A DNA stretch of 64,000 bases from a bacterium (lineage in GTDB: Bacteria > Cyanobacteriota > Vampirovibrionia > Gastranaerophilales > JAILCC01), in contig JAILCC010000012.1 of NCBI GenBank assembly GCA_024680555.1, positions 1 through 64,000 of the forward strand, read 5' to 3'. Of this stretch, positions 26,962 through 36,006 are shown piece by piece. Numbering within the stretch: position 1 is the stretch's first letter; each line of letters begins with the position of its first letter. The notes beneath the pieces were generated by a model. The model saw only the letters and a list, made by a program, of their open reading frames with translations. It was not told where the DNA came from and ran no database searches. Both the position numbers and the translations under genes were made by a program.

Positions 26962-28851
26962 TTGGCGCAAAAGTATCTTCCTTTGTACAGAAAGTATCGT
27001 CCCTCAACGTTTCACGAAGTTGTCGGACAAGAAGTTGTCGTAAAAACGCTGCTTAATGCCATTGAGCATAATCGTGTTGCGCATGCATACTTATTTTGTG
27101 GTCCGAGAGGAACAGGAAAAACTTCTATCGCAAGAATTTTTGCAAAAACTTTAAATTGCCAAAATCCCCAAAATGGTGAACCCTGCGGCAAATGCCCTCA
27201 TTGTTTGGATATGAATAATTCCGTATCAATGGATGTTATTGAAATAGACGCAGCAAGCAACAGAAAAGTTGAAGATGCGAGAAATCTCCTTGAAAAAGTC
27301 CAATTTACGCCCATTTTAGGCAAAAATAAAATTTATATCATAGACGAAGTCCACATGCTGACAACGGAGGCGTTTAATACTTTATTAAAAACCCTTGAAG
27401 AACCTCCCGAAAACCTTGTATTCATACTCGCTACAACCGAAGCCCACAAGGTTATGGAAACAATTGTCAGCCGATGCCAAAAATTTGATTTTCGCAGAAT
27501 AAGCGTTGAAGATATTAAAAACAGACTTAAAGAAATAGCACAAAAAGAAGAAATTAATATTGAGGATGATGCGGTAGAATTTATTGCACGCCGGTCGGCA
27601 GGTGGTTTGAGAGATGCTCTTGCCCTGTTAGACCAAAGCACCGTACTTGCACTTGAAAATAAATCTATAAAAAAAGCCGATATAATAACGCTTTTAGGCA
27701 GCGTTGATGATGAAGATTTATCCAAACTTGCAGACTTGATAGCAAAGAAAAATTCCGCAGAAGTTGTAAATGTCTTAAAATCGATTGTAGACAAAGGAAA
27801 TGATCCAAACCAAATAATAAAAGAACTTATCGGGTATTTCAGAAATTTGATGCTTGCATCTGTTTGTAAAACAAAAGAAGAAGCCTCCAAGCTTCTTGAT
27901 ATTTCCGCTGAAAATTGCGAAAAAATATTAGCGCAGGCAAAAGAGTTTTCTTCTCAGGAAATTGTTCAAATTATTGAAGAACTTGCTAATCAGGAAAAAA
28001 ATATCAGAAATTCAACAAACCCTTATTTGTGGCTTGATGTTGCGATAATAAACGCAGCAACAAGGGAAAATATTTTGGCGCAAAAAGCCATAATTGAGCG
28101 ACTTGAAGCATTAGAAAATATTAAAAATGCCAATTTTGCACCCAAAATTTCTACCCCGATACAAATAAAAACACCGGTTGAATCTGAACCGATACAAAAG
28201 GTTGAACCCATAAAAGAGGAACCCAAAATACCTGAACCGATTGAGGAAACACCAAAGGAAACTATTCCCGAAGCTATCGTAAAGGAAGAAAAAATCAGTT
28301 TGCCTGAGAAAGAAGAGCCAAAAGAGGAAAAAGTTCAGGAGCCGATGAATAAGATTGAAGAAAAGCCGCAATCGGCATCAAAAGCCTTGGTTGAACTTTC
28401 ATGGGATACATTCTTGGGTGAATTGCAGGTTAATCCCGCAGTATTTGCTCTTGTAAAAGCTCATGCCCGTCCGATTGTTACTAATTCTGACAGAATAGAA
28501 CTTGCTTTCAGAAATGATATTTTTATTCCGAAAATCAAACAAAAGCAGCCTGTGCTTGAAGATATAGCTAAAAAACTTTGCGGAACCGTGCCGAAAATGG
28601 TGTTTAGAAAACTAACGGACGAAGACTTTAAAAAAAAACCCTTGAATAACGAACAGTATAATGTGCAGTCATCTCCGATAATTGCAGCTGAAATTGATGA
28701 GCCTGAACCCATTTCGGAGGAAGAAATAAAAGAAGCCCAAATTGAGGCAAAAAATGCGGGTGAAAAGCAATCTGCTGATGCTTCTTTGTACGATTTATCC
28801 GACGGAACCCGCCAGATTATAGAAGTTTTTTCGGGCAAAATTATTGAATAA
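26962..28851 (+). CDS. dnaX: DNA polymerase III subunit gamma/tau
   Basis: The clamp-loader ATPase. 629 residues starting at TTG with GGAG 8 nt upstream. The Walker A motif GPRGTGKT is near residue 46. A zinc module with four cysteines follows (CQNPQNGEPCGKCPHC, near 66-81), then YIIDEVHML near 125 and the arginine finger region VSRCQKFDFRR. After the clamp-loader domains (to about 370) comes a Pro/Glu/Lys-rich linker (to ~465) and a tau-type C-terminal domain. No slippery A-tract frameshift site for a short gamma form was obvious. Confidence 0.95.
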   Translation: MAQKYLPLYRKYRPSTFHEVVGQEVVVKTLLNAIEHNRVAHAYLFCGPRGTGKTSIARIFAKTLNCQNPQNGEPCGKCPHCLDMNNSVSMDVIEIDAASNRKVEDARNLLEKVQFTPILGKNKIYIIDEVHMLTTEAFNTLLKTLEEPPENLVFILATTEAHKVMETIVSRCQKFDFRRISVEDIKNRLKEIAQKEEINIEDDAVEFIARRSAGGLRDALALLDQSTVLALENKSIKKADIITLLGSVDDEDLSKLADLIAKKNSAEVVNVLKSIVDKGNDPNQIIKELIGYFRNLMLASVCKTKEEASKLLDISAENCEKILAQAKEFSSQEIVQIIEELANQEKNIRNSTNPYLWLDVAIINAATRENILAQKAIIERLEALENIKNANFAPKISTPIQIKTPVESEPIQKVEPIKEEPKIPEPIEETPKETIPEAIVKEEKISLPEKEEPKEEKVQEPMNKIEEKPQSASKALVELSWDTFLGELQVNPAVFALVKAHARPIVTNSDRIELAFRNDIFIPKIKQKQPVLEDIAKKLCGTVPKMVFRKLTDEDFKKKPLNNEQYNVQSSPIIAAEIDEPEPISEEEIKEAQIEAKNAGEKQSADASLYDLSDGTRQIIEVFSGKIIE

Positions 28852-28879
28852 ATCCTAATAAATAATAAATTTGATGGAT

Positions 28880-28903
28880 GTACAAATCCCTTAAAATTTG
28901 TAC
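28880..28903 (+). promoter_or_regulatory. Perfect palindrome upstream of mscS
   Basis: GTACAAAT, eight bases, then ATTTGTAC, ending 36 nt before the mscS ATG and just after the dnaX stop. The symmetry suits a dimeric repressor site; no T-tract follows, so a terminator is less likely. Confidence 0.4.
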
Positions 28904-28939
28904 TGTATTTTATATGAGGAAAATTTTAAGGAGAGAAAC

Positions 28940-29815
28940 ATGGCTCATCACGATATCATCGGCTCTTTTACAAATTGGGTATATGTTCACAGAGAATTTG
29001 TAATAGGGATTTTTGTTAATATCTTTTTAATTTGGGGTATATGTAAAATAATTGATGCTATTAACAAAAGATTATTATCAAGGATGAAAGCCAAAATAAC
29101 TGATTATCCACTGATAAGCCTTCTCCCCGTGATGTTCCAGACTTTAAAATTCGTAATGGCATTTTTACTTATTGCAGTATTTTTACAAAACTTTGGCTAT
29201 AATGTGACATCTATAGTTGCAGGTTTTGGTATAACAGGTCTTGCCGTAGCTTTTGCGGCACAAACTACTATCGGAAATGTTTTTGGTTCTTTTTCTATTT
29301 TAACTGATAAGGTTTTCAAAATAGGCGATTTTATACAGTTTAATGAAACTTCAGGCAGAGTTGAGGGGATAAACTTGCGTTCAACGCAGCTGAGAACAAT
29401 AGAGGGTTTTTTGGTAAATGTTCCCAATAATGTCCTTTCTAACACGGCAATTATAAATATTTCTCAAACAAGCAGATATAAAATCGAAATTCCCATAGCT
29501 ATTGAATGTGATACCCCTATAAATACCGTAAGAGAGGCTCTTGCCATAATAAAGGGTATTGCGGATGAGGATAAATATATTGATAAAGAAAAAACAGTTG
29601 TATATGTCGATTCTGTAGAAGATACGGCAATAAATCTAAAACTATTTACATATACAACCGCAACGACATACAGACAGTATTTGGAGCAAAAAAGCTATAT
29701 TATCGAAGAAATATTGGGAAGATTTCAAGAAAAAGGTATTTCTCTTGATATTCCTGATTCAAGACTGAGCATTGTCGGCGAAAGAAACCTTCCCGGAGTT
29801 TTTGAAAAAGAATAG
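28940..29815 (+). CDS. MscS-family mechanosensitive channel
   Basis: A small-conductance mechanosensitive channel that relieves osmotic pressure. 291 residues from the ATG at 28940, which has AAGGAGAG 5-6 nt upstream. Two N-terminal spans precede the pore-lining TM3 with its Gly/Ala pattern (AGFGITGLAVAFAAQTTIGN, near residues 93-112). The beta domain follows (FKIGDFIQFNETSGRVEGI, LRSTQLRTIEGFLVNVPN). The C-terminal alpha/beta portal domain is complete. Confidence 0.92.
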   Translation: MAHHDIIGSFTNWVYVHREFVIGIFVNIFLIWGICKIIDAINKRLLSRMKAKITDYPLISLLPVMFQTLKFVMAFLLIAVFLQNFGYNVTSIVAGFGITGLAVAFAAQTTIGNVFGSFSILTDKVFKIGDFIQFNETSGRVEGINLRSTQLRTIEGFLVNVPNNVLSNTAIINISQTSRYKIEIPIAIECDTPINTVREALAIIKGIADEDKYIDKEKTVVYVDSVEDTAINLKLFTYTTATTYRQYLEQKSYIIEEILGRFQEKGISLDIPDSRLSIVGERNLPGVFEKE

Positions 29816-29824
29816 CAAAAATTT

Positions 29825-29842
29825 GGTGCGAACAATCGCACC
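29825..29842 (-). terminator. Terminator for the HD-GYP gene
   Basis: GGTGCGA/TCGCACC, a perfect 7-bp stem with an ACAA loop. On the minus strand it is followed by AAATTTTTG and lies 44 nt after the gene stop. Confidence 0.65.
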
Positions 29843-29885
29843 CTACAAACTAATAAATAAGATATTGAAAATGCCTTAGCGGAAA

Positions 29886-31238
29886 TTAGATATCTATTTT
29901 GGGAAGAACATCAACGATTTGAGCATCCCATTTGGTACCGGCTTCTTCTTTAAGGATATTTATAGCTTCTTCTTTAGAAAGAGCTTTTCTGTATGGTCTG
30001 TCGCTCGTCAAAGCCGTATATGCATCAGCAACGGCAATAATTCTTGAACCGAGCGGAATGCTGTTTCCTGCCAAGCCTTCCGGCAAACCTTTTCCGTCCC
30101 AACGTTCTTTGTGATAATGAATATACGGTACAACTTCCGATAAGAAGTTTATCTTCATCAACAAGTTTACGCCTACGTTCGGATGGTTTTGAAGTTTATC
30201 CCAATCCTCTTTGGAAAGTTTTTGTTTCTTCGTAAACAATTCTTCGGGCAAAGTAATCTTACCGATATTTTGAAGCATGCCAGCATAATATATAAGTTCT
30301 TTTGTTTTTTCGTTCAAACCGAGATATTCACAAATTTTTTCCGTAAGATTTGCAACTTTTAACGAGTGATGATTTTGGTAATGACTTTTTGCATCAACAC
30401 TCTTTGCAAGGGCTTCGACAAAAATCTGTTGCTCGTCACTCAAATCTCCGATAAGAGCGGTTAATTCCGTTCTCAAGTGTCTTAATTCCATAGGAGCTGA
30501 ATCTTCATCATTCAAGGCTGCCGTTGTTTCTTCAACCATTTTTTGAAGGTTCATTGATGTTACAAATAATTTTGCAGTGATTTCAACCAAATCAGTGAAT
30601 TCTTTCATCAATGTTTTCTTTTGATAATTTTCCAAAAGAATAACTCCGACTTTACCTGAATTGCTGCTCATCGGAACGATAACAACAGAAACAGCTTTAT
30701 CTTCATCAAGCTCACTAAACGGAACCCAATCATCAATTTCTCTTACATCATCTATAGAATGCACTTCATTGAGTAAAAATGCTTTTACCGTAACATTATC
30801 AATATCTTCAAATTTCAGTCCCAAATTCTTTTTGAAAATATCAGAAGAGTTTTCTAAAGATGTACCAACCAAAACCAAATCATTGTCTATATCAATAAGG
30901 TTTGTATTTTCATTAGTTAAAAATATGTGACATGCATCAATATCGAGCATTTGAACCGTTGTCTTTGCAATAGAATTATAAATAACAAAGTCGTCCGTAT
31001 TGTTAAAACCAAGTAAATTCAAAGTATTATCAATTGAATAAACACTTATTAACTCTTTTAACTGTTTCTTTAATCCCGCCGTTTTATCTCTGTTTGAGTT
31101 ATTTATTTTCTCCAATAAGTCATCAGAGATAAGAAATTCCGTAACAAAATCTCCCATGTTCAATTCGAACATCGCTTCAATGGGATCAGCTTCTAACTTC
31201 CTTTTTTTATCCATATTATCTTCTATGTTTAAAGACAT
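29886..31238 (-). CDS. GAF-HD-GYP-like protein with degenerate metal dyad
   Basis: HD-GYP proteins normally hydrolyse cyclic di-GMP. This 450-residue protein has an N-terminal region, a GAF-like sensor (about 85-230), and a C-terminal HD-GYP fold (about 275-440). The signature HDIGK is replaced by QNIGK (Q323, N324), and the GYP motif reads GLP in KERWDGKGLPEG. Other conserved parts are intact (VADAYTALTSDRPYRKALS). Losing the HD dyad should abolish or strongly alter catalysis, so it may be a c-di-GMP sensor or scaffold. The ATG at 31238 has AAGGTAGG upstream. No GGDEF protein is in the window. Confidence 0.85.
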   Translation of the reverse strand: MSLNIEDNMDKKRKLEADPIEAMFELNMGDFVTEFLISDDLLEKINNSNRDKTAGLKKQLKELISVYSIDNTLNLLGFNNTDDFVIYNSIAKTTVQMLDIDACHIFLTNENTNLIDIDNDLVLVGTSLENSSDIFKKNLGLKFEDIDNVTVKAFLLNEVHSIDDVREIDDWVPFSELDEDKAVSVVIVPMSSNSGKVGVILLENYQKKTLMKEFTDLVEITAKLFVTSMNLQKMVEETTAALNDEDSAPMELRHLRTELTALIGDLSDEQQIFVEALAKSVDAKSHYQNHHSLKVANLTEKICEYLGLNEKTKELIYYAGMLQNIGKITLPEELFTKKQKLSKEDWDKLQNHPNVGVNLLMKINFLSEVVPYIHYHKERWDGKGLPEGLAGNSIPLGSRIIAVADAYTALTSDRPYRKALSKEEAINILKEEAGTKWDAQIVDVLPKIDI

Positions 31239-31399
31239 CCGGTTACCTACCTTATTACAATAATACATATCGGCAAAAAATTCAAAAACTTAAATTTTTT
31301 GGGCAAAAATCATACTAAAGTTTACATATCTTTACAAAAAAGTTGTAATTAAGTTAAAGAGATGATGCCAAAACAAAAAAATTTTGGTCTAATAAAATC

Positions 31400-32572
31400 A
31401 TGGATAATTATTCTAAATACCTTTGTATATTTGGCGGCGGCGCAATAAGAGGATATGCGTATCTCGGTGTATTACGTGCATTTGAAGAAGTCGGATTTTA
31501 CCCTAAAAAACTTGCGGGTTCTTCCGTAGGAGCTATTTTTGCTGCATATAGCGCTCTTGATATGCCTTTGGACGAGATGGACAGAATATTTATGGGGGTA
31601 AATTTCGAACTCTTTAGGGATATCAACTTTTCGCTTGCCCCTGCTTTTTCCATAAGCAAAGGAGAAGTATTTTTAGAATGGCTGAGAGAAAATATAGAAA
31701 AAGCTTTTTACAAAGAAAATTATAAAAAAGGCGAAAATCTGCCCGTAAGATTTAAAGATTTAAAAAGAGATTTGATAATACTGGCGACAGATTTGAGAAG
31801 TTTTACGACTTTTGTTTTTTCAAAAGAAAATACACCCAATTATGAAATTGCCCAAGCCATAAGAATTTCTACCGCAATGCCCGGACTTATGACTCCTGTT
31901 GAGTATGAGGGTAAGCTTTTGGCTGACGGTGATATACAAAAAGGTAAACCAATGTGGCTGCTGCATAATGCTCTTTACCCTGATGACCTTAGAATATTAG
32001 ATTTGCGGCTTGAGGGGAAAAAGAGAGATAAAAAAATCAAAAATATGCTTGATTATGCAAATGCCGTATACAGTTGTATGACCAATGCTTCGACCGATTT
32101 TATTATTGAGCAGTATTCCTCTTGCGACAAATTCGATTTTATAAAAATGGATACTGAAGATTTAATTTTGGTGGATTTTAATATTGATAACAGTATCAAA
32201 AGAGATATTGCCAATATGGGCTACGATTGCACAATGAAATTTTTTAACGAAACACTTCCTCAAAAAAAGGAAACCCTTTTGGAAACATACGGTAATCTGA
32301 GAGAAAAAATTTATCGTCTGCAAAGAAGTTTGTACAGTTCGGAGAATTCAAAAATTCTTTTGGGAGAACTTTTTGCCGCTCTAATAGAAAGCAAAAAACA
32401 GCTTGAAAGAAGAACATACAAAAGAATTAAAAACCTCAAAAGACTTTTTGATGAAAATATTACAAAAGGATTTTTTGGCAGAGAAAAATTAAATAATAAA
32501 AAAGCCATAAAAGCAGAACTTTTGCATATAAAAGAATTTTTAGACGAAAAATGTATTGAATTGTCAAAATAA
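31400..32572 (+). CDS. Patatin-like phospholipase
   Basis: A serine lipid acyl hydrolase of 390 residues. The oxyanion motif GGGAIRG lies at 12-18. The nucleophile elbow GSSVG is at 40-44 (S42). The catalytic aspartate is in LADGDIQKG near 175, so the Ser-Asp dyad is complete. The C-terminal ~100 residues are basic and helical (KKQLERRTYKRIKNLKRLF), perhaps for membrane contact. No signal peptide. It is divergent from the HD-GYP gene across ~160 bp and ends just before the convergent thioredoxin-like gene. Confidence 0.88.
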   Translation: MDNYSKYLCIFGGGAIRGYAYLGVLRAFEEVGFYPKKLAGSSVGAIFAAYSALDMPLDEMDRIFMGVNFELFRDINFSLAPAFSISKGEVFLEWLRENIEKAFYKENYKKGENLPVRFKDLKRDLIILATDLRSFTTFVFSKENTPNYEIAQAIRISTAMPGLMTPVEYEGKLLADGDIQKGKPMWLLHNALYPDDLRILDLRLEGKKRDKKIKNMLDYANAVYSCMTNASTDFIIEQYSSCDKFDFIKMDTEDLILVDFNIDNSIKRDIANMGYDCTMKFFNETLPQKKETLLETYGNLREKIYRLQRSLYSSENSKILLGELFAALIESKKQLERRTYKRIKNLKRLFDENITKGFFGREKLNNKKAIKAELLHIKEFLDEKCIELSK

Positions 32573-32617
32573 GCAATATTTTTCTACACAATACAGAAAG
32601 AAATATCAGGCTTTTGA

Positions 32618-34933
32618 CTATTCATTATCCGGTATTTGCACAGAACATTCGGGGCAATCTTCGTTGCTTGTTTCTTCAGATGTTACTTCTGCTGCTTTCT
32701 TTTTGAATAGTTTTTCTATTTCGGATGCTTCGTTTGATGCTTCTTTTTCAAGCGAACTGCTTATTTTTTCGGTTATATTACTTCTGGTTATGCCAAGTTT
32801 TTCCCATGCAGAGCCGAGCTTGATTTCCATATTTTGGTAATCAAGTTCAAATACCGTAAGTTCATCACTGTAATTTGTAACTTTTTCATATTCGGTATTG
32901 CCCTGAGCAAAACGTCCTATACCATTTTCCTCATCGGTAAATTCATAATTTTCATCTAACCATGACAATGTGTCCATTGTATTATAGGCATCATCAATAT
33001 TCTGTCCGTTAAATGTCATTGAGAATGTTCCAAGGAGAGTATTTCCGTTTGAAAAATCTTGACCTACGGATTTATAACTGTTCAAATCAATGGTATCACC
33101 CTGTGCAAATACATCGGCAACACTCTTTATGGTTTGTATTCCGTCTTCTGCCGTCATAACGATTTTTACATTTGCCATTTCCGCAACGGTAACTTTGCCG
33201 TCATTATCTTTATCTAGCGCTTTCATTTCTTCCCAGCCGCCTGTTGCACCTAAGAATTCTTTTTCATTAGTCAAGCCGCCGTTATTATCTTTATCTACGA
33301 AAAAGTCATATCTTACACCGTTTGCAGAAAATCCTATAGGATCGCAACGCTGAACATTTTCAGGACAGCTATTTTTACATTCTTCTTCAATTTTTTCAGC
33401 TTCTGCTTTATTTACGGCAATTTTATCTGAAATAGATTTGTTAGAATTAACAAGTGTTGAGAATTGACTTATATATGTTCCGAGAACATGCATTCTCCGT
33501 TCGGCATAAAGCATTTTTGAAATAACTATTGATAATTTTGAATTTGCACTTCCTGCTAAATCGTCAAGTCTGTTGGAAAGAGCGGATTGGAATTGTGCGT
33601 ATGTCATTTCTCCATCAGAAGAAGAATATTTATCTATTTCTTCCTGAACTATTTTCTTTGCATCAGCTTTTTGTTCTTCAGCGATTTCTTCGCTTTCTTG
33701 TATTGCTTCTTCAATAGCAGTGTTTACCGCTTTTTTCAATATTTCGATTTCTGCTTTCAAGGCATCAAGTTTTGCATTATTTGTAAGAATTTGGGCATTA
33801 AGAGTTTCTATTTCGTTTTTGAGAGCAAGCAATTCAGAGGAAGATGCTTTGTTTAATTCTGAAATAAATAAACTATAAATATCTTTTGCTTCTTGTCCGT
33901 GTCCCTTGGGGCAAGTATAGCCGCCACTGTTGTTTTGTTTGATACCTACTGTAGGAAAGGCTTGAGAAATAATATTTATAATATCATCTTGCGAAAAACC
34001 TTGTTTACTTAAATTTTCCAACACGCCATCAGCTATTGCCTGTTTTAAAGCAGTAACTTGGGGGTTATTTGCCGAATACTTATCAACGCCGCTAGCAGGT
34101 TCGGCTGCTTTATATTTTGAAAGCAAATCATTTACTGCTGCGGTTATATCCGCTTTGGATTTAGAAGATGTTTGTGCTGCCGAAGTTGTCGTTGTTGTAT
34201 TTGTGGTATCAGTTTTAGTAGTTGTATTTTTTGTAGCAGTTTCATCAGTTGTACCTGTTGTGTTTGTCGTGTCTTTTGCGCTTGCAGAATTAGCAGTTTT
34301 TGCTTCGGAAATCATTTTTTGTATCCATCTTTTTTGGTGCTGTTCTGAAGTTTCATTATTTTTCCAAGATTGCTTAACTGTTCCTACAAATTTACCATCA
34401 ACAAATTTTGCAATTATCGGGAATTGAGTGCCTGCAGCATCAGGTATTAATGACCAGCAATAAGACTCGTTATCATACCAGTTCATGTTGTAGCAGGTTG
34501 CAACAGAGTTTAATTCAGATAATAAACTTTTATTTTTTTTAAAGGCATCTTCAAGTTCATCACAATGTCCGCAATTTCCTAAATTGCCCAAAATAAGATA
34601 AACCGTACCTTTGGTGTTTTTCAAAGTATTTTTAAAATCTTTTTCATTTATGTGGTTAAAACAATAATTTGAGGCAGATGTTTTCGTTAAAGACGTATCG
34701 GCTTTTGTGTCGGTATTTTCCGTTTTTTGCACAGAAGAAGATTCTGTAAAAATTTCAGACTCATCATCAATCGAATTTAAAAGAGTATAAATTTGCGATG
34801 AAATTTTGCTATCGGAAGTTTTTTGCAAATCATTTTTATCAATTTTCCCATCGCCGTCAATATCCAATTCTTCAAAAGAACTTGATATACCGAGTGCTCT
34901 TAAATTTTCAAATAAAATTTTGTCAACTTCCAT
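32618..34933 (-). CDS. Thioredoxin-like/EF-hand/coiled-coil protein
   Basis: Unrecognised 771-residue mosaic. An N-terminal EF-hand-like loop (DIDGDGKIDKND) is followed by a thioredoxin-like domain near residues 100-200 with a CGHC active site in LGNCGHCDELEDAF. A threonine-rich linker runs from about 220 to 260. A coiled coil lies around 350-520. A C-terminal part has two more calcium loops (DKDNNGGLTNEKE and DKDNDGKVTVAE). The end contains CPECS. There is no signal peptide. The ATG at 34933 has AAGGGAT 9 nt upstream; the longer start at 34951 has none. The layout suggests a Ca-binding redox or surface protein; the function is unknown. Confidence 0.7.
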   Translation of the reverse strand: MEVDKILFENLRALGISSSFEELDIDGDGKIDKNDLQKTSDSKISSQIYTLLNSIDDESEIFTESSSVQKTENTDTKADTSLTKTSASNYCFNHINEKDFKNTLKNTKGTVYLILGNLGNCGHCDELEDAFKKNKSLLSELNSVATCYNMNWYDNESYCWSLIPDAAGTQFPIIAKFVDGKFVGTVKQSWKNNETSEQHQKRWIQKMISEAKTANSASAKDTTNTTGTTDETATKNTTTKTDTTNTTTTTSAAQTSSKSKADITAAVNDLLSKYKAAEPASGVDKYSANNPQVTALKQAIADGVLENLSKQGFSQDDIINIISQAFPTVGIKQNNSGGYTCPKGHGQEAKDIYSLFISELNKASSSELLALKNEIETLNAQILTNNAKLDALKAEIEILKKAVNTAIEEAIQESEEIAEEQKADAKKIVQEEIDKYSSSDGEMTYAQFQSALSNRLDDLAGSANSKLSIVISKMLYAERRMHVLGTYISQFSTLVNSNKSISDKIAVNKAEAEKIEEECKNSCPENVQRCDPIGFSANGVRYDFFVDKDNNGGLTNEKEFLGATGGWEEMKALDKDNDGKVTVAEMANVKIVMTAEDGIQTIKSVADVFAQGDTIDLNSYKSVGQDFSNGNTLLGTFSMTFNGQNIDDAYNTMDTLSWLDENYEFTDEENGIGRFAQGNTEYEKVTNYSDELTVFELDYQNMEIKLGSAWEKLGITRSNITEKISSSLEKEASNEASEIEKLFKKKAAEVTSEETSNEDCPECSVQIPDNE

Positions 34934-35071
34934 GCTAATATCCCTTAACATTGTGCTTTTATACAGTATTTATCGGCATTTATATTAAAAACTTTAGACT
35001 CTGTCGGCTTTTTTTTACAAATGTTTACAATATAAACCCTTTCATAATCTCACTTATGCTAAAATAATTCT

Positions 35072-35551
35072 ATGATTAATTTACCAAAAGACATAGAATA
35101 TATTATTACTGATAATGATGGCGTTTTGACCGACGGATTTGTATATATCCCGAACAAATCCGGCGATTATTCCAAAAGGCTTAATTTTAAAGATGTTATG
35201 GGAATTTATCTCGCTATAAATAACGGTTATCCCGTAGGAATAATTTCTGGCGAAAGCTGCGGAGCTATTGACTATTTGCAGGATTATTTTTCGTTAGAAG
35301 AAGTACACACGGATGTAAGAAATAAAAAAGAAGTTTTGCTTGGAATAATAGAACGGCACAACTTGAATATTGATAAAATCGCATATATTGGGGATGATAT
35401 CAACGATTATGAAGTTTTAAATATGGTTGGATACCCGATAACCGTAAAAAATTCTATACCAAAACTCAAAACAATTCCAAATATACAAATTACCGAAAAC
35501 GACGGCGGATTTGGCGCATTTAGAGAAATTATCGACGCTTTACTTGATTGA
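35072..35551 (+). CDS. KdsC/YrbI-like HAD phosphatase
   Basis: A small type-C0 HAD phosphatase of 159 residues. Relatives dephosphorylate KDO-8-phosphate or related nonulosonate phosphates on the way to surface polysaccharides. Motif I is ITDNDGVLTDGF with the DxD pair. Motif II is GIISGESC, the conserved lysine lies near VRNKKEVLL, and motif III/IV is AYIGDDINDYEVL. It lacks a cap domain, as expected. A TGCTAAAAT extended -10 box ends 8 nt before the ATG and no ribosome site is visible, so the transcript may be leaderless or nearly so. The exact substrate is unknown. Confidence 0.8.
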   Translation: MINLPKDIEYIITDNDGVLTDGFVYIPNKSGDYSKRLNFKDVMGIYLAINNGYPVGIISGESCGAIDYLQDYFSLEEVHTDVRNKKEVLLGIIERHNLNIDKIAYIGDDINDYEVLNMVGYPITVKNSIPKLKTIPNIQITENDGGFGAFREIIDALLD

Positions 35552-35951
35552 GAACTTCATCAAATGTCTTTAGCGGAGTGAATTTGTAGCCGCATTCCGG
35601 AGAAATTCCGCCTCCCATCATAAAAATTTCTTCAAGAGGATATTGTCTGCACAAAATAGGACGCTTGTTGTATGCGGTGCATTTTCCTGTTTTTTTATTG
35701 AGTTTTGTACACTCAAAAATCAGTCCTATTTCATCTTTGCCCACAATTTTTAAATAGGAATAAAAATAATGCAGAGATTTTAAATATTCAAATTCTTCTT
35801 CGTCCGCTATAACGGCTTTTGCATGCCTGACATAAATATTTTGACAGCATTTACCGCACCCTTTACACTTTCCGCTGCGTATATAGTGTCTATGCAAGAC
35901 TTCGGCAAGAAAAAACTTCTTTATTTTCCAAAAAATTTCATTAAACTTCAT
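35529..35951 (-). CDS. YkgJ-type cysteine-cluster protein
   Basis: A 140-residue metal-cluster protein of the UPF0153/YkgJ type. The cysteines lie in CKGCGKCCQNIYV near residue 30, then FECTKLNKKTGKCTAYNKRP and ILCRQYPLEE, with a last CGY near the C-terminus. The pattern is thought to bind a zinc or iron-sulfur centre. The start at 35951 (MKFNEIFWK) is chosen as the first residue matching family N-termini; no good ribosome site is seen. The 3' end overlaps the convergent phosphatase by 23 nt. Confidence 0.82.
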   Translation of the reverse strand: MKFNEIFWKIKKFFLAEVLHRHYIRSGKCKGCGKCCQNIYVRHAKAVIADEEEFEYLKSLHYFYSYLKIVGKDEIGLIFECTKLNKKTGKCTAYNKRPILCRQYPLEEIFMMGGGISPECGYKFTPLKTFDEVLNQVKRR

Positions 35952-35975
35952 AATAAAAGTATACCACAGCATATA

Positions 35976-35984
35976 TGCTATAAT
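35976..35984 (+). promoter_or_regulatory. Extended -10 promoter of fliI
   Basis: TGCTATAAT 22 nt before the fliI ATG is a good extended -10 element; no matching -35 is seen. Confidence 0.5.
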
Positions 35985-36006
35985 ATTTTCAAAATAAGGA
36001 AAATAA

